Assembly: GCA_934500835.1 (NCBI GenBank)
Contig: CAKSTR010000008.1
Span: 62,001 to 126,000, forward strand
Direction: 5' to 3'
DNA from: an uncultured Paracoccaceae bacterium
GTDB taxonomy: Bacteria > Pseudomonadota > Alphaproteobacteria > Rhodobacterales > Rhodobacteraceae
DNA: 64,000 nucleotides
Part shown: positions 47,423-56,935 of the stretch, in pieces
How the letters are laid out: every line of letters starts with the position of its first letter
Position numbering within the stretch: position 1 is the first letter of the stretch
Position numbers and translations under genes: made by a program
Notes under the pieces: model-generated
What the model was told of the DNA's origin: nothing
The model's database searches: none
What the model saw: only the letters and a program-made list of their open reading frames with translations

Positions 47423-48045
47423 AGCCCGGCCTCCTTTCCTGTCAGAAGTTCGGTGGCGACCAGCCGTTCGGCCCAGGGGCGCCAGCCGGCGAACAGATGG
47501 GTCTGCCAGCCACGGGCGGCGGCGGCCGCGACATTCTCTGGCTTGTCGTCGGTAAAGAGAAGGGCCTCCGGGGGCAGGCCGGTGCCGCGCTCCACCTCGG
47601 CATAGATCGCCGGGTCCGGCTTCAGCAGCCCCAGCCGGCCCGAGACGAAGGCATGGTCGAAGTCGTGCAGGAAGGGGAAGGCGCCCAGGGCGATCTCGAA
47701 TGTCTCGGCGCCGAAATTGGTCAGGGCAAAGACCGGCACGCCCCGGGCCTTCAGCGCCCGCAAGGTGGCGACCGAGCCTTCGATGACCGGCTGCACCATC
47801 TGCAACCAGTTGTCGTGCCAGCACAGGATCTCGTCCCGCCAGTCCGGGTGGCGGTCGGCCAGGGCCTGCAGGGTGCCAAGGAAAGGCGCGCCGCCGTCGA
47901 CCTGCAGGTTGGCCTCGTGGATCGGCACGCTGTCGAAGAAGGCGCGACGGCGGGCTTCGCCGATACGCGCATCGTAGAAGGCTTCGGGCTGCCAGCCGAT
48001 CAGCACATTGCCGATGTCAAAGATCGCCGCTTGGGGCCGCAACAT
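47419..48045 (-). CDS. HAD family hydrolase
   Basis: 208 residues from ATG at 48045. HAD-IA phosphatase-like enzyme. Motif I is FDIGNVLIGW (AIFDIGNVL; the nucleophile Asp is present and the second Asp is replaced by Asn, as in a subset of YihX-like enzymes). Motif II is ALTNFGAE, motif III the lysine in GLLKPDPAIY, and motif IV LLFTDDKPENV. Likely a sugar or nucleotide phosphatase. Its start lies inside the end of the DMT transporter gene (29-base overlap). Confidence 0.9.
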   Translation of the reverse strand: MLRPQAAIFDIGNVLIGWQPEAFYDARIGEARRRAFFDSVPIHEANLQVDGGAPFLGTLQALADRHPDWRDEILCWHDNWLQMVQPVIEGSVATLRALKARGVPVFALTNFGAETFEIALGAFPFLHDFDHAFVSGRLGLLKPDPAIYAEVERGTGLPPEALLFTDDKPENVAAAAARGWQTHLFAGWRPWAERLVATELLTGKEAGL

Positions 48046-48994
48046 CCTGAACCTTCCTGCGCACCGTTTCCCGCCAGAGCGTATAAAGCCCCGCCCCGCA
48101 GATGAGCGCAATCCCCACCCATGCGGTCTGGTCCGGCCAGGTGCCGAAGACGATCACGCCCCAAAAGATCGCCATCGGCATGCCGACATATTCGAAGGGC
48201 GCCACCAGAGCGGCCTCGGTGGTACGGTAGGCTTGGCTCATCATCAGCCCGCCGATGCCCACGGCGATTCCGGTGCCGGCAAAGGCCCACCAGTCGTGGA
48301 ACGGCGGCACGACCCAGGGGCGGAACAGGAACTCCCATGTGCTGCCCGGGGCCTGCGCAAGATGCCCGTCGCCGACCCAAAGGCCCATCGCGCTGCTGAC
48401 GATCAGAAAGCCCAGCTGGACATAGAAGCTGAAGGTGGCGGCGCTTTCGGTATCGCGCATCCGGCGGGTCATCATATGGCTTGAGGCGTAGCAGAACGCC
48501 GAGATCAGGACGAGGATTGCCGCCGGCTGGATCACCCCCGACCCGGGCCGCGTCATCACGATGACCCCGACCATGCCCACGGCCACGGCGGCCCACCGGC
48601 GCGGGCCGACGTGTTCGTGCAGGATCAGCGCAGACATGGTGGTGACGATCATCGGTGCGACGAAGGCGGTCGCCACCGCATCGGCCAGCGGCATCAGTGA
48701 AAGCCCGACGAAATAGGTCACGTTCGAGCACATGACGATGCAGACCCGCAGAAGATGCGCGCCCTTGCGTCGGGTCAGGATCTGGCTCAGCCCGCGCTGC
48801 GAAAGCGCCATGACCAGAAGCGCCAACGCCATGCCGATCATCGCCCGGACAAGGATGATCTGGTGCAGCGCATAGCCGGTCTCGGCCAGCGCCTTGATGG
48901 CCAGATCGTTCATCGACAGGATGATTCCGCCGCCGATGGCCAGAAGGATGCCGCTGGTGTTCTGTGCGGCGGGGCTGGTGTCAGGCGCGGGCAT
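48017..48994 (-). CDS. EamA/DMT family transporter
   Basis: 325 residues from ATG at 48994 (MPAPDTSPAAQNTSGILLAIGG). Ten hydrophobic segments in two EamA repeats, with APFEYVGMPMAIFWGVIVFG in the second. The RhaT/YddG-like pattern is shared with the exporters at 14 and 18 kb. Substrate unknown. It ends inside the HAD gene, so the three genes (DMT, HAD, cyclodeaminase-like) form one likely operon. Confidence 0.87.
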   Translation of the reverse strand: MPAPDTSPAAQNTSGILLAIGGGIILSMNDLAIKALAETGYALHQIILVRAMIGMALALLVMALSQRGLSQILTRRKGAHLLRVCIVMCSNVTYFVGLSLMPLADAVATAFVAPMIVTTMSALILHEHVGPRRWAAVAVGMVGVIVMTRPGSGVIQPAAILVLISAFCYASSHMMTRRMRDTESAATFSFYVQLGFLIVSSAMGLWVGDGHLAQAPGSTWEFLFRPWVVPPFHDWWAFAGTGIAVGIGGLMMSQAYRTTEAALVAPFEYVGMPMAIFWGVIVFGTWPDQTAWVGIALICGAGLYTLWRETVRRKVQDVAAPSGDL

Positions 48995-49058
48995 GATGTC
49001 GATCTTCGCCTTGGATCTGCCGGGAAAGCGCGCCATTCCGCGACATGCGGCGTCGGCT

Positions 49059-49511
49059 TCAGGCGCCTTTGACGGGGCGGCGCAGCACCCGGTCGAGAAG
49101 GTCGAGAAAGCGCGACCGGTCGGCCTTCGAGAAAGCCCGCCCGCCGCCCTGCCGGAAGGGATCTGCGCTGCGCAGGTCTGCCATCAGGTCGCGCGTGGCC
49201 AGCACCTGCCCGATATTGGCGGCGGTCAGCTCTTGCCCGTCGGGCTTGACCACCGCCGCGCCATGCTCGATCACGCGGGCGGCAAGCGGGATGTCGCTGG
49301 TCACCACCACATCGCCCGGCCCGGCATGGTCGGCGATCCAGCGGTCGGCCTCGTCCAGCCCGCTTCCGACATAGACGCTTTCCACCAGGGGATTGGCCGA
49401 AGGCCGGATGCCGCCGTTCGACACCAGCACCATGCGGATGCCAAGGCGCGTGGCGACCCGCTCTGCCTCCTCCTTGACCGGGCAGGCGTCGGCGTCGATG
49501 TAAAGCGTCAT
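49059..49511 (-). CDS. YaiI/YqxD family PIN-like protein (DUF188)
   Basis: 150 residues. YaiI/YqxD family, a PIN-like nuclease fold of unknown function. [32 protein letters not shown] and the [24 protein letters not shown] region are the family core, with acidic residues placed like a PIN active site ([23 protein letters not shown]). Separate from its neighbours by more than 60 bases on both sides. Confidence 0.92.
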   Translation of the reverse strand: MTLYIDADACPVKEEAERVATRLGIRMVLVSNGGIRPSANPLVESVYVGSGLDEADRWIADHAGPGDVVVTSDIPLAARVIEHGAAVVKPDGQELTAANIGQVLATRDLMADLRSADPFRQGGGRAFSKADRSRFLDLLDRVLRRPVKGA

Positions 49512-49587
49512 GCGAAACCTCCGGCCGCCGCCGCTGTCCCGGTAGGGTCAGCGGCAGCGCCGGCCTTCGGTTGAGCCGCGTGCCCCC

Positions 49588-50418
49588 TCACCCCCGCAGC
49601 GCCTCGGCGTGGAAGGCGATGTGGTCGGGCATGAAGGTCGAGACGAAGAAGTAGCTGTGGTCATAGCCCTTCTGCATCCGCAGCGTGCCGCCCTGACGGC
49701 GTTCGGTCATCGCGGCGGCAAGGGTCTCGGGCTTGAGGAGGTCGATGAACTGGTCCGAGGTGCCCTGATCGATCAGCATCGGCCCGTCGAAGCCGTATTT
49801 CCGCATCAGGAGGCTGGCGTCATGCGGTGCCCAGGCGGATTCGTCTGCGCCCAGATAGGCGGTGAACTGCTTGCGGCCCCAGTCGCTGCCGGTCGGGTTG
49901 CAGATCGGCGCGAAGGCCGAGACCGAGCGGAACCGGCCCGGGAAGCTCATTGCGATGGTCAATGCGCCATGGCCGCCCATCGAATGGCCGGTGATGCCCT
50001 GGGCCACTTCGGCCAGGGGGAAGGCACTGAACAGAAGCTTCGGCAACTCCTCGGTCACGTAGTCCCACATGCGGAAATGCGGCGCCCAGGGGTTCTGCGT
50101 GGCGTTGACGTAGAAGCCCGCGCCCTGTCCCAGATCATAGGCCGCATCGTTGGCCACGCCCTCGCCTCGGGGCGAGGTGTCGGGGAAGACCAGCGCGATC
50201 CCCGCCTCGGCCGCCCAGGCCTGCGCGCCGGCCTTGGTCATCGCATTCTCATGCGTGCAGGTCAGCCCCGAGAGATACCACAGCAGGGGAACCGGCCCCT
50301 CCTCGGCCCCGTCGGGCAGGAAAAGGCCGAAGGTCATCTCGCCCCCGGTCGCGGCGGAATTGTGGGAATAGACGCCTTGCACGCCCCCGAAACAGCGGTT
50401 TTCCGAAATCGTCTTCAT
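49588..50418 (-). CDS. fghA: S-formylglutathione hydrolase
   Basis: 276 residues. Esterase-D family enzyme that completes glutathione-dependent formaldehyde oxidation by hydrolysing S-formylglutathione. Catalytic serine at residue 146 in GHSMGGHGAL, Asp in IDQGTSDQF, His in KGYDHSYFF. LSGLTCTHENAMTKAGAQ and PRGEGVANDAAYDLGQGAGFYVNATQNPWAPHF are family signatures. Overlaps the AEC transporter gene by ATGA. The glutathione-dependent formaldehyde dehydrogenase is not in the window. Confidence 0.96.
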   Translation of the reverse strand: MKTISENRCFGGVQGVYSHNSAATGGEMTFGLFLPDGAEEGPVPLLWYLSGLTCTHENAMTKAGAQAWAAEAGIALVFPDTSPRGEGVANDAAYDLGQGAGFYVNATQNPWAPHFRMWDYVTEELPKLLFSAFPLAEVAQGITGHSMGGHGALTIAMSFPGRFRSVSAFAPICNPTGSDWGRKQFTAYLGADESAWAPHDASLLMRKYGFDGPMLIDQGTSDQFIDLLKPETLAAAMTERRQGGTLRMQKGYDHSYFFVSTFMPDHIAFHAEALRG

Positions 50419-51344
50419 GGCATCTCCAGTAGCGCAATCACCACCGTCACCGTCAGGACGGAAAGGGCGGTGGATATCAGGATGGCGGTCGAAACGCGTT
50501 GTGGCGCAACGCCGTAGTGCTGGGCAAGGATGAAGACATTGCCGGCAACAGGCAAGGCCGCCGCGGCAATCATCACGCCCGCCGCATAGGGTTCGACCGC
50601 AAAGACCAGCAGGGCGGCGATGGCCACGGCGGCGGGGTGCAGCACCAGCTTGGCAAAGGACAGCCATGCCGCCACCAGCGGCCGGTCGGGCCTGCGCCCG
50701 GCCAGCGAGGCCCCGATGGCGAACAGCGCGCAAGGCGTGGCGGCGGCGCCCAACAGGACCATGTATTCCTGCACCGGCGGCCAGAGGCTGTGCCCGGTGG
50801 CGCCCCAGGCCAGCCCGAGAACGGTCGAGACGATCATCGGGTTCTTCAGAAGGCCGATGGCCAGCAGCTTTACCGTCTCGGGCCTGACGCGACCGGACCG
50901 GAAAAGCGTGATCAGCAGCGTCAGGATCGAGGAGAACACGATCAGATCGACCGCAAGGACCAGAAGCACCGGCCCCACCGCTGCGGGGCCAAGCAGCAGC
51001 ACCAGCATCGGGATGCCGAGAAAGCCGACATTGCCGATGACGCCGGTGTGCGCCTCGAACAGCGCGGCCTCGCGCCCGGTGCCGCGGATCAGGCCCACGA
51101 CCAGCACCAGAACCCAGACAAGGCCGGTCGCCAGCGTATAGGCCAGCACGAAGGGCAGGCTCCAGATCTCGGCCAGCGAGAGATTGGCCGCAAACCCGAA
51201 AAGCATGGCCGAGAGGGCGAAGTAGAAGACGAACCTGGTCAGCTGGCCCGTCGCCTCGGGTGTGATGAAGCGGAAGCGGCCGGCCAGAAAGCCGGTGCCG
51301 ATGACGGCGAAGAAGGGCAGGGTTTTCAGCAGGATCGCCAACAT
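50415..51344 (-). CDS. AEC family transporter
   Basis: 309 residues, about ten hydrophobic helices in two half-repeats, an auxin efflux carrier/malonate-type permease. Starts MLAILLKTLPFFAVIGTGFLAGRF. The core IGNVGFLGIPMLVLLLGP and AAALPVAGNVFILAQHYGV segments (broken helices with Asn and Pro) are typical of the fold. Substrate likely a small organic anion but not assignable. Translationally coupled to fghA. Confidence 0.87.
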   Translation of the reverse strand: MLAILLKTLPFFAVIGTGFLAGRFRFITPEATGQLTRFVFYFALSAMLFGFAANLSLAEIWSLPFVLAYTLATGLVWVLVLVVGLIRGTGREAALFEAHTGVIGNVGFLGIPMLVLLLGPAAVGPVLLVLAVDLIVFSSILTLLITLFRSGRVRPETVKLLAIGLLKNPMIVSTVLGLAWGATGHSLWPPVQEYMVLLGAAATPCALFAIGASLAGRRPDRPLVAAWLSFAKLVLHPAAVAIAALLVFAVEPYAAGVMIAAAALPVAGNVFILAQHYGVAPQRVSTAILISTALSVLTVTVVIALLEMP

Positions 51345-51421
51345 GGACCTGTCCTGTCACGGGCGGACAAAAAGGGCAAGGCAGCGGCGCGGCACGCGGT
51401 TTCGGCGAAAATCCGGGCGGA

Positions 51422-52399
51422 TCACCCGCCGCCGATCAGGACGCCCGCCGCGAAGACCAGGGCGCCGCCCAGAACCACCTGCAGGGCGGCGCGCAGGAAG
51501 GGGGTCTCCATATAGCGGTTCTGGATCCAGGCGATCGCCCACAATTCCACGAAGACCACGATGGCGGCAATCGTGGTGGCGGTCCAGAAATCGGGGATCA
51601 GGTAGGGCAGGGCGTGGCCAAGCCCGCCAAGCGTTGTCATGACGCCCGAGGAAATGCCGCGTTTCCAGGGGCTTCCGCGGCCAGACAGCACCCCGTCGTC
51701 ATGCGCGGCCTCGGTAAAGCCCATCGAGATGCCGGCCCCGACCGAGGCGGCAAGCCCGACAAGGAAGGTGGTCCAGGTGTTTTGCGTGGCAAAGGCGGTG
51801 GCGAAGATCGGCGCCAGCGTCGAGACCGATCCGTCCATCAGCCCCGCCAGCCCGGGCTGGACCCAGGTCAGGATGAACTGGCGTTTCTCCGTCGCATCCT
51901 CGGCCGAGCGGTCGTCCTGGCCCAGATGCTGATCCTCAAGCGCATTCGCGCGTTCACCGTGGCCCGCCTCGGCCGCCGCCAGATCGCCCAGAAGCTTGCG
52001 CGTCGCGGCGTCCTGCGTGCGGCTGGCGGCGCGGGTGTAGAAGTCCGCCGCCTGCCGCTCCATCGCATGGGTTTCGGTCCGGATACTGTCCAGCGACAGG
52101 TTCGCCGCCAGCCAGACCGGACGTCGGGCGTAGAAGCCGGCGACATGCTCGCGCCGGATCAGCGGGATCACCTCGCCAAAGCGGCTGCGGTGCAGGTCGA
52201 TCAGGGCGCGGCGGTGGTCGTCCTCCTCTGCCGCCATGCCGTCGAAGACTGCAGCGGTGCCGGGGTAATCCTCGCGCAGCCGTTCGGCGTAGGAACGGTA
52301 GATCCGCGCATCGTCTTCCTCGGACGAGATGGCAAGGGCCAGCACCTCGCGTTCCGAAAGGTCGTCAAAGCGGCGGCGGTTGGCAAGGGCGGACAGCAT
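51422..52399 (-). CDS. mbfA: MbfA, membrane-bound ferritin-like iron exporter
   Basis: 325 residues from ATG at 52399. A start at 52423 would lie inside the operator, so it is disfavoured. MbfA removes excess iron and protects from peroxide. An N-terminal ferritin-like diiron domain is seen (SSEEDDARIYRSYAERL, AAEEDDHRRALI, METQAADFY-type ERQAADFY, EAGHGERA). A C-terminal VIT1/CCC1 membrane domain follows (QPGLAGLMDGSVSTLAPIFATAFAT, AGISMGFTEAAHDDG, then three more hydrophobic helices). An Irr-type operator precedes it. Divergent from the small exported protein and TetR unit. Confidence 0.93.
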   Translation of the reverse strand: MLSALANRRRFDDLSEREVLALAISSEEDDARIYRSYAERLREDYPGTAAVFDGMAAEEDDHRRALIDLHRSRFGEVIPLIRREHVAGFYARRPVWLAANLSLDSIRTETHAMERQAADFYTRAASRTQDAATRKLLGDLAAAEAGHGERANALEDQHLGQDDRSAEDATEKRQFILTWVQPGLAGLMDGSVSTLAPIFATAFATQNTWTTFLVGLAASVGAGISMGFTEAAHDDGVLSGRGSPWKRGISSGVMTTLGGLGHALPYLIPDFWTATTIAAIVVFVELWAIAWIQNRYMETPFLRAALQVVLGGALVFAAGVLIGGG

Positions 52400-52411
52400 G
52401 GCGGGACCCAG

Positions 52412-52430
52412 TTTTAGAATCATTCCAAAA
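52412..52430. promoter_or_regulatory. Irr box (iron control element) of mbfA
   Basis: TTTTAGAA-TCA-TTCCAAAA, an inverted repeat with one mismatch per arm, matching the alphaproteobacterial Irr box (TTTAGAA-N3-TTCTAAA). It lies 13 bases before the mbfA ATG, in a repressing position. mbfA is a known Irr-repressed gene in Rhizobiales and Rhodobacterales. Confidence 0.85.
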
Positions 52431-52538
52431 TAGCCGGGCCATGCGCCGCCGCAAGAGGGGACTGCTGCCTGTCGCAAGGCCACCGCAGCACATCATTCGG
52501 CATCTTTCAGCCGGAGCGAATGGGGCAAACCGACTCAG

Positions 52539-52593
52539 TTGACAAACTAAACAGTTCAGTTCATATCTGCAGAAGTGAACCGAACGGTTTAGG
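52539..52593 (+). promoter_or_regulatory. Promoter with two inverted TetR-type operators
   Basis: TTGACA (52539-52544) and TCATAT (52562-52567) are 17 bases apart. The spacer is filled by AACTAAACAGTTCAGTT (52545-52561). The 15-base motif CTAAAC-M-GTTC-R-GTT occurs there on the + strand and again on the - strand at 52579-52593, differing at only two positions. This is the arrangement of an autoregulated TetR operator. Confidence 0.65.
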
Positions 52594-52603
52594 AGAGCCG
52601 CCG

Positions 52604-52771
52604 TGAAAAAAACCCTGATCGCCTCGATCGCCGCACTGTTTCTGGCCGCCCCGGCCATGGCGCAATCGCTGGACACCCTGCTGCCGACGCTGACCTGGCC
52701 CGACGATGGCGTGACCGTCTCGACCAAGGGCTGCGAGACGAAACCCGGGGTCTGCGCTCCGGCAAATTGAG
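52604..52771 (+). CDS. Small exported protein, 55 residues, upstream of the TetR gene
   Basis: GTG at 52604 with TAGGAGAG ribosome binding site. Signal peptide MKKTLIASIAALFLAAPAMA, then a mature chain of about 35 residues (QSLDTLLPTLTWPDDGVTVS onward) with two cysteines (KGCETKPGVCAPAN) that could form a disulfide. No known family. The strong signal peptide, ribosome binding site and promoter make it a credible gene despite its size. Likely co-transcribed with and controlled by the TetR regulator. Confidence 0.75.
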
Positions 52772-52832
52772 CCGGCGCCTTGCCCCGGCTTCCCCGGCTG
52801 ATCTATGGTCGGCCCGGGAGGCCGCAGGGCAG

Positions 52833-53450
52833 ATGGACGAAGGCGAGATCCGCAAGGGGCGCAAATACGGTCAGGTGCTGGACGGCGCCCGGCGCGTGTT
52901 CCTGCGCGACGGGTTCGACGGCGCCTCGGTCGATGACATCGCGCGTGAGGCCGGGGTCAGCAAAGCCACGCTTTACAGCTACTTCCCCGACAAGCGGCTG
53001 TTGTTCACCGAGATCTGCAATTCCGAATGCCGCCGCCAGACCGAAGCGGCCGAAGCAGAGATCGACGAAGCTGCCCCTGTCGAAGAGCTGCTGACCTTCG
53101 CGGCCACAAGGATCGCGGGCTTTCTGATGTCGGATTTCGGCCGCAACATGTTCCGGCTTGTGGTGGCCGAATCCAGCCGTTTCCCCGAGATCGGCCGCGC
53201 CTTCTACCAGAACGGCCCGGGCCTGATCCATGACCGGCTGGTGCATCACCTGCGCCACATGACCGAAGGCGGCATGTTGCAGATCGAGGATCTGAATCTT
53301 GCGGCCGACCAGTTCGCCCAGCTTTGCAAGGCGCATATCCATGAAAAGCTGATCTTCGGCCTGGCTGATGAGATCACACCGGCGGACGTCCAGCGCACCG
53401 TGCAGGGCGCGGTCGAGATGTTCATGGCGCGCTACGCGGTGAAGGCCTGA
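52833..53450 (+). CDS. TetR/AcrR family transcriptional regulator
   Basis: 205 residues from ATG at 52833 (AGGGCAG upstream); an earlier TTG overlapping the previous stop is less likely. N-terminal HTH: GQVLDGARRVFLRDGFDGASVDDIAREAGVSKATLYSYFPDKRLLFTEIC, the TetR_N signature. The ligand domain is helical with a C-terminal TetR_C-like part (EEIGRAFYQNGPGLIHDRLVHHLRHM). It probably represses its own promoter through the two operators upstream. The target genes beyond the small exported protein are not evident; the inducer is unknown. Confidence 0.92.
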   Translation: MDEGEIRKGRKYGQVLDGARRVFLRDGFDGASVDDIAREAGVSKATLYSYFPDKRLLFTEICNSECRRQTEAAEAEIDEAAPVEELLTFAATRIAGFLMSDFGRNMFRLVVAESSRFPEIGRAFYQNGPGLIHDRLVHHLRHMTEGGMLQIEDLNLAADQFAQLCKAHIHEKLIFGLADEITPADVQRTVQGAVEMFMARYAVKA

Positions 53451-53488
53451 CCGCTGTGGGTGGTGGGGGCGGGATTGCCCGCCCCGCC

Positions 53489-54760
53489 TCAGCCGTTTTC
53501 CTGCAGCACCTGCCCCGCAAGATACAGCGAGCCGCAGATCAGCACCCTTGCCTGCGGGTTGCCGGCGACGATCTGGCTCAGCGCCTCGGCCACCGATCCT
53601 GCGGCTTCGGCGGACAGGCCGACATCGCGGGCGGAATCGCGGGTGGTTTCGGCGGGCAGGGTGTTGGGTTCGTTCGGGATCGACACGGCCCAAAGCTTTG
53701 CCGCATGGGCGGCCAGCGGGCGCATGTAGCCGCGAACGTCCTTGGTGTTCAGCATGCCGCAGATCAGATGGGTCTCGCGCGCCGGCAGCCGCGCCAGCGT
53801 GGCGGCCAGCGCCTCGCCCCCGGCCGGGTTGTGGCCGCCGTCCAGCCAGAGTTCCACCCCCGGCGCGCTTGTCACCAGCGGGCCGCTGCGCAGGCGCTGC
53901 ATCCGGGCGGGCCAGACGGCGCGGCTGACCGCCGCCTCCGGGTCGCCGCGCTTCAGCACGCGCAAGGAGGCGATGGCGGCCCCGGCATTCTGGATCTGGT
54001 GCGGCCCCGGCAGGTTCGGCAGCGGCAGGTCAAGCAGCCCGTTCTCGTCCTGATAGATCAGGCGGCCGCGCTCCTCGGCGACGGTCCAGTGCTGGCCATG
54101 CACCCAGAGAGGGGCGCCCAGTCTTGCAGCCCTGGCCTCGATCGCCGCAAGGCCGTCAGGTTCTTGCGGGCCGACGACGCAAGGCACGCCGCGCTTGATG
54201 ATGCCGGCCTTCTCGCCCGCAATCTCGGGCAGGGTCTCGCCCAGATATTGCTGGTGGTCGATGGAGACCGGGGTGATGACGGTCAGCGCCGGCCGGTCCA
54301 CCACATTCGTGGCGTCAAGCCGCCCGCCAAGGCCCACCTCAAGCAGCGTCCAGTCGGCCGGCACGCGCGAGAAGGCCAGAAAGGCGGCACAGGTGGTGAT
54401 CTCGAAGAAGGTGATCGAGTCGGTGCCGTTCGCCGCCACGCATTCATCCAGAAGGGCGGTCAGTTCGGTCTCGCCGATCAGTTCCCCGGCCAGCCGGATC
54501 CGCTCGTGGAAGCGCGCCAGATGCGGCGAGGTATAGGCGTGAACCTTGTCCCCCGCAGCCTCGAGACCCGCGCGGATCATCGCCTGGGTGCTGCCCTTGC
54601 CATTGGTGCCGGCGATATGGATCACCGGCGGCAGACGGCGTTCAGGGTGGTCCAGGGCCGCCAGGAGGCGATGCACCCGGTCCAGCGTCAGATCGATGAT
54701 CTTGGGATGAAACTCCATCATCCGTTGCAGGATCGCGTCCGATCCGGTCGGGCTGGTCAC
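53489..54760 (-). CDS. folC: Bifunctional folylpolyglutamate/dihydrofolate synthase
   Basis: 423 residues. Adds glutamate to dihydropteroate and folates. P-loop [14 protein letters not shown] (about residue 49), then [19 protein letters not shown], the carbamylated-Lys/metal region [49 protein letters not shown], and C-terminal [15 protein letters not shown]. Overlaps accD by ATGA (accD is upstream), giving the accD-folC arrangement common in bacteria. Confidence 0.96.
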   Translation of the reverse strand: MTSPTGSDAILQRMMEFHPKIIDLTLDRVHRLLAALDHPERRLPPVIHIAGTNGKGSTQAMIRAGLEAAGDKVHAYTSPHLARFHERIRLAGELIGETELTALLDECVAANGTDSITFFEITTCAAFLAFSRVPADWTLLEVGLGGRLDATNVVDRPALTVITPVSIDHQQYLGETLPEIAGEKAGIIKRGVPCVVGPQEPDGLAAIEARAARLGAPLWVHGQHWTVAEERGRLIYQDENGLLDLPLPNLPGPHQIQNAGAAIASLRVLKRGDPEAAVSRAVWPARMQRLRSGPLVTSAPGVELWLDGGHNPAGGEALAATLARLPARETHLICGMLNTKDVRGYMRPLAAHAAKLWAVSIPNEPNTLPAETTRDSARDVGLSAEAAGSVAEALSQIVAGNPQARVLICGSLYLAGQVLQENG

Positions 54761-55671
54761 GCCTTGACCCCTTCTGCGGCAGGTTCCGGTGCCGGAGGCG
54801 CAAGATCGCCCTTCACCGCAGGGGTCAGCCCGGTCAGCATCCGCAGGATGGTGACCAGTTCCTCGCGCATCGCCTTGCGATGGGTCACCCGGTCCAGCAT
54901 GCCGTGATCCAGCAGATATTCGGCGCGCTGGAAGCCCTCAGGCAGCTTCTCGCGGATGGTCTGTTCGATCACCCGGGCACCGGCGAAGCCGATCTGGGCG
55001 TTCGGCTCGGCGATCTGCACATCGCCCAGCATGGCATAGCTGGCCGTCACGCCGCCCGTGGTGGGATGGGTCAACACGACCACATAGGGCAGGCCCGCCT
55101 CTTTCAGCATCTGCACGGCCACGGTTGTGCGCGGCATCTGCATCAGGGACAGCATGCCTTCCTGCATCCGCGCCCCGCCCGAGGCCGAGAACAGCACGAA
55201 AGGCTTCTTCATCTTCACGGCCCGCTCGGCGCCCGCGATGATGGCATTGCCGACATACATGCCCATCGACCCGGCCATGAAGCCGAAATCCTGTGCGGCG
55301 GCGACAACGCCGGTGCGGCCGATCTCGCCCTCGGCCACCAGCATCGCGTCTTTCTCGCCGCTGGATTTCTGCGCGGCCTTGATCCGGTCGGGGTATTTCT
55401 TCTGGTCCCGAAAGCCCAGAGGATCGATCACCGGCTCGGGCACTTTCACCTCGGTGAAGATGCCGCCGTCGAACAGGGCCGCGAAGCGTTCCCGCGGGCT
55501 GATCGCCAGATGGTGATCGCAGTTCGAGCAGACATTGAGGTTCTGCTCCAATTCGCGGTGGAACAGCATGGTTCCGCATTCGGGGCATTTGGTCCACAGA
55601 TTCTCGGGCACTTCACGGCGCGAGAACAGCGAGTTGATCTTGGGGCGAACGTAGTTGGTGATCCAGTTCAT
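54757..55671 (-). CDS. accD: Acetyl-CoA carboxylase carboxyltransferase subunit beta
   Basis: 304 residues. Beta subunit of the carboxyltransferase that makes malonyl-CoA, first step of fatty-acid synthesis. N-terminal four-cysteine zinc finger: Cys29, Cys32, Cys48, Cys51 (TKCPECG ... NVCSNC). Crotonase-like core [26 protein letters not shown] and [41 protein letters not shown]-terminal Pro/Ala-rich tail is unremarkable. Downstream gene folC overlaps it. Upstream, a repeat element separates it from recR. Confidence 0.97.
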   Translation of the reverse strand: MNWITNYVRPKINSLFSRREVPENLWTKCPECGTMLFHRELEQNLNVCSNCDHHLAISPRERFAALFDGGIFTEVKVPEPVIDPLGFRDQKKYPDRIKAAQKSSGEKDAMLVAEGEIGRTGVVAAAQDFGFMAGSMGMYVGNAIIAGAERAVKMKKPFVLFSASGGARMQEGMLSLMQMPRTTVAVQMLKEAGLPYVVVLTHPTTGGVTASYAMLGDVQIAEPNAQIGFAGARVIEQTIREKLPEGFQRAEYLLDHGMLDRVTHRKAMREELVTILRMLTGLTPAVKGDLAPPAPEPAAEGVKA

Positions 55672-55776
55672 GCCTCGGGGCCCTTTCGGTCGCGGCGGTC
55701 GAGACCCGAGATAGTCCGCCGGGGGGGTAAATGCAATCGGCCCGGGCCGGGCGCGGTGGCCTTGGGGAAGGGGAAA

Positions 55777-55864
55777 GGGGGCGCTGCCCCCGTCGCGGCA
55801 GGCCGCGACTCCCCCGGGATATTTATGTTCTGAAAGAAGCCCCTCTTTCAGAATGAAAATATCC
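55777..55864. repeat. Intergenic repeat, full copy E
   Basis: GGGGGC-GCT-GCCCCC (55777-55791) and GTCGCGGC-AG-GCCGCGAC (55792-55809) hairpins, then 21-base arms (55817-55837 and 55844-55864) pairing with three mismatches around a short loop, with GGATATTT and AAATATCC at their outer ends, followed by GCGCCGGAGGC. Same layout as copies C and D. Fills the 230-base gap between accD and recR. Confidence 0.8.
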
Positions 55865-55901
55865 GCGCCGGAGGCTCTGCCCGCGCGGCGGGGTGGTGGT
55901 G

Positions 55902-56504
55902 TCAGAACTTGCGCCGTGCCCTCAGCGCCGCCCCGATGGTGCCGTCGTCCAGATAGTCCAGTTCTCCGCCCACCGGCACGCCCTGCGCCAGGGTCGAGAC
56001 CTGTGCCCCGGTGCCTGCCAGCGCCTCGGCCAGATAATGCGCGGTCGTCTGGCCATCCACCGTTGCCGCAAGGGCAAGGATCACCTCTGTCACGCCGTCG
56101 TCGCCCACCCGGCGCAGCAGGCGGGGAATGCCCAGTTCCTCCGGCCCGACCCCGTCCAGCGCGGAAAGCGTGCCGCCAAGAACGTGGTAGCGGCCCCTGA
56201 ACACCTGCGCGCGCTCCATCGCCCAGAGATCGGCGACATCCTCGACCACGCAGACCTCGCCGGTGGCGCGGGCGGGGTCGGTGCAGATCGGGCACAGGTC
56301 CTCGGTCGAGATATTGCCGCAGGCCCGGCAATCCCTTGCGCTGAGTGCGACATGGGCCATGGCCTGCGCCAAGGGGGCCATCAGCTGACCGCGCTTCCCC
56401 AGAAGCGCCAGCACCGCGCGGCGGGCCGAGCGCGGGCCAAGACCGGGCAGCCGGGCCATCAGCTCGATCAGCGCCTCGATTCCCGGATCATCGGCCGGTT
56501 TCAT
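55902..56504 (-). CDS. recR: Recombination mediator RecR
   Basis: 200 residues. Acts with RecO/RecF to load RecA on gapped DNA. N-terminal helix-hairpin-helix ([24 protein letters not shown]), zinc finger [16 protein letters not shown] (residues about 57-72), Toprim domain with [14 protein letters not shown] and [16 protein letters not shown], and the Walker-like C-terminal [24 protein letters not shown]. It is the last gene of the dnaX-ebfC-recR cluster. Confidence 0.97.
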   Translation of the reverse strand: MKPADDPGIEALIELMARLPGLGPRSARRAVLALLGKRGQLMAPLAQAMAHVALSARDCRACGNISTEDLCPICTDPARATGEVCVVEDVADLWAMERAQVFRGRYHVLGGTLSALDGVGPEELGIPRLLRRVGDDGVTEVILALAATVDGQTTAHYLAEALAGTGAQVSTLAQGVPVGGELDYLDDGTIGAALRARRKF

Positions 56505-56536
56505 GGTTGGCGTGCCATGGGTCAGCCCGCCATGTT

Positions 56537-56890
56537 TCAGAACGGCAGCTTCATGTCGGCGGGCAGGCCAAGCGATTCCGTCATGCGGCGCATCTCATCG
56601 GCCTGACGGGAGGCGCCCTTGGCTTGCGCGTCCTTGATCGCGGCAAGGATCAGGTCCTCGATCACTTCCTTCTCCGACGGGATCAGGATCGACGGGTCGA
56701 TGTCCAGCCCGGTCACCTCGCCCTTCACCGTGACGCGGGCCTTGACCAGACCGGCCCCGGATTCGCCCACCACCACGGTGCGGGCCATCTCCTCCTGCAT
56801 CTCGGCCAGTTTGGCCTGCATTTCCTGGGCCTTCTTCATCATGCCCGCCATGTCGCCCAGACCGGCAAGGCCCCCAAGCCCTTTCAGCAT
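56537..56890 (-). CDS. ebfC: YbaB/EbfC family nucleoid-associated protein
   Basis: 117 residues. DNA-binding dimer of the YbaB family. [52 protein letters not shown] and [17 protein letters not shown] are family hallmarks. A short Gly/Met-rich N-terminus ([17 protein letters not shown]) is common in alphaproteobacteria. Conserved position just upstream of recR; here one foreign gene separates it from dnaX. Confidence 0.95.
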   Translation of the reverse strand: MLKGLGGLAGLGDMAGMMKKAQEMQAKLAEMQEEMARTVVVGESGAGLVKARVTVKGEVTGLDIDPSILIPSEKEVIEDLILAAIKDAQAKGASRQADEMRRMTESLGLPADMKLPF

Positions 56891-56935
56891 CGCAATCTCC
56901 TTTTGTTCCGTATTCAGATAGGGGCAGGATGGCCC

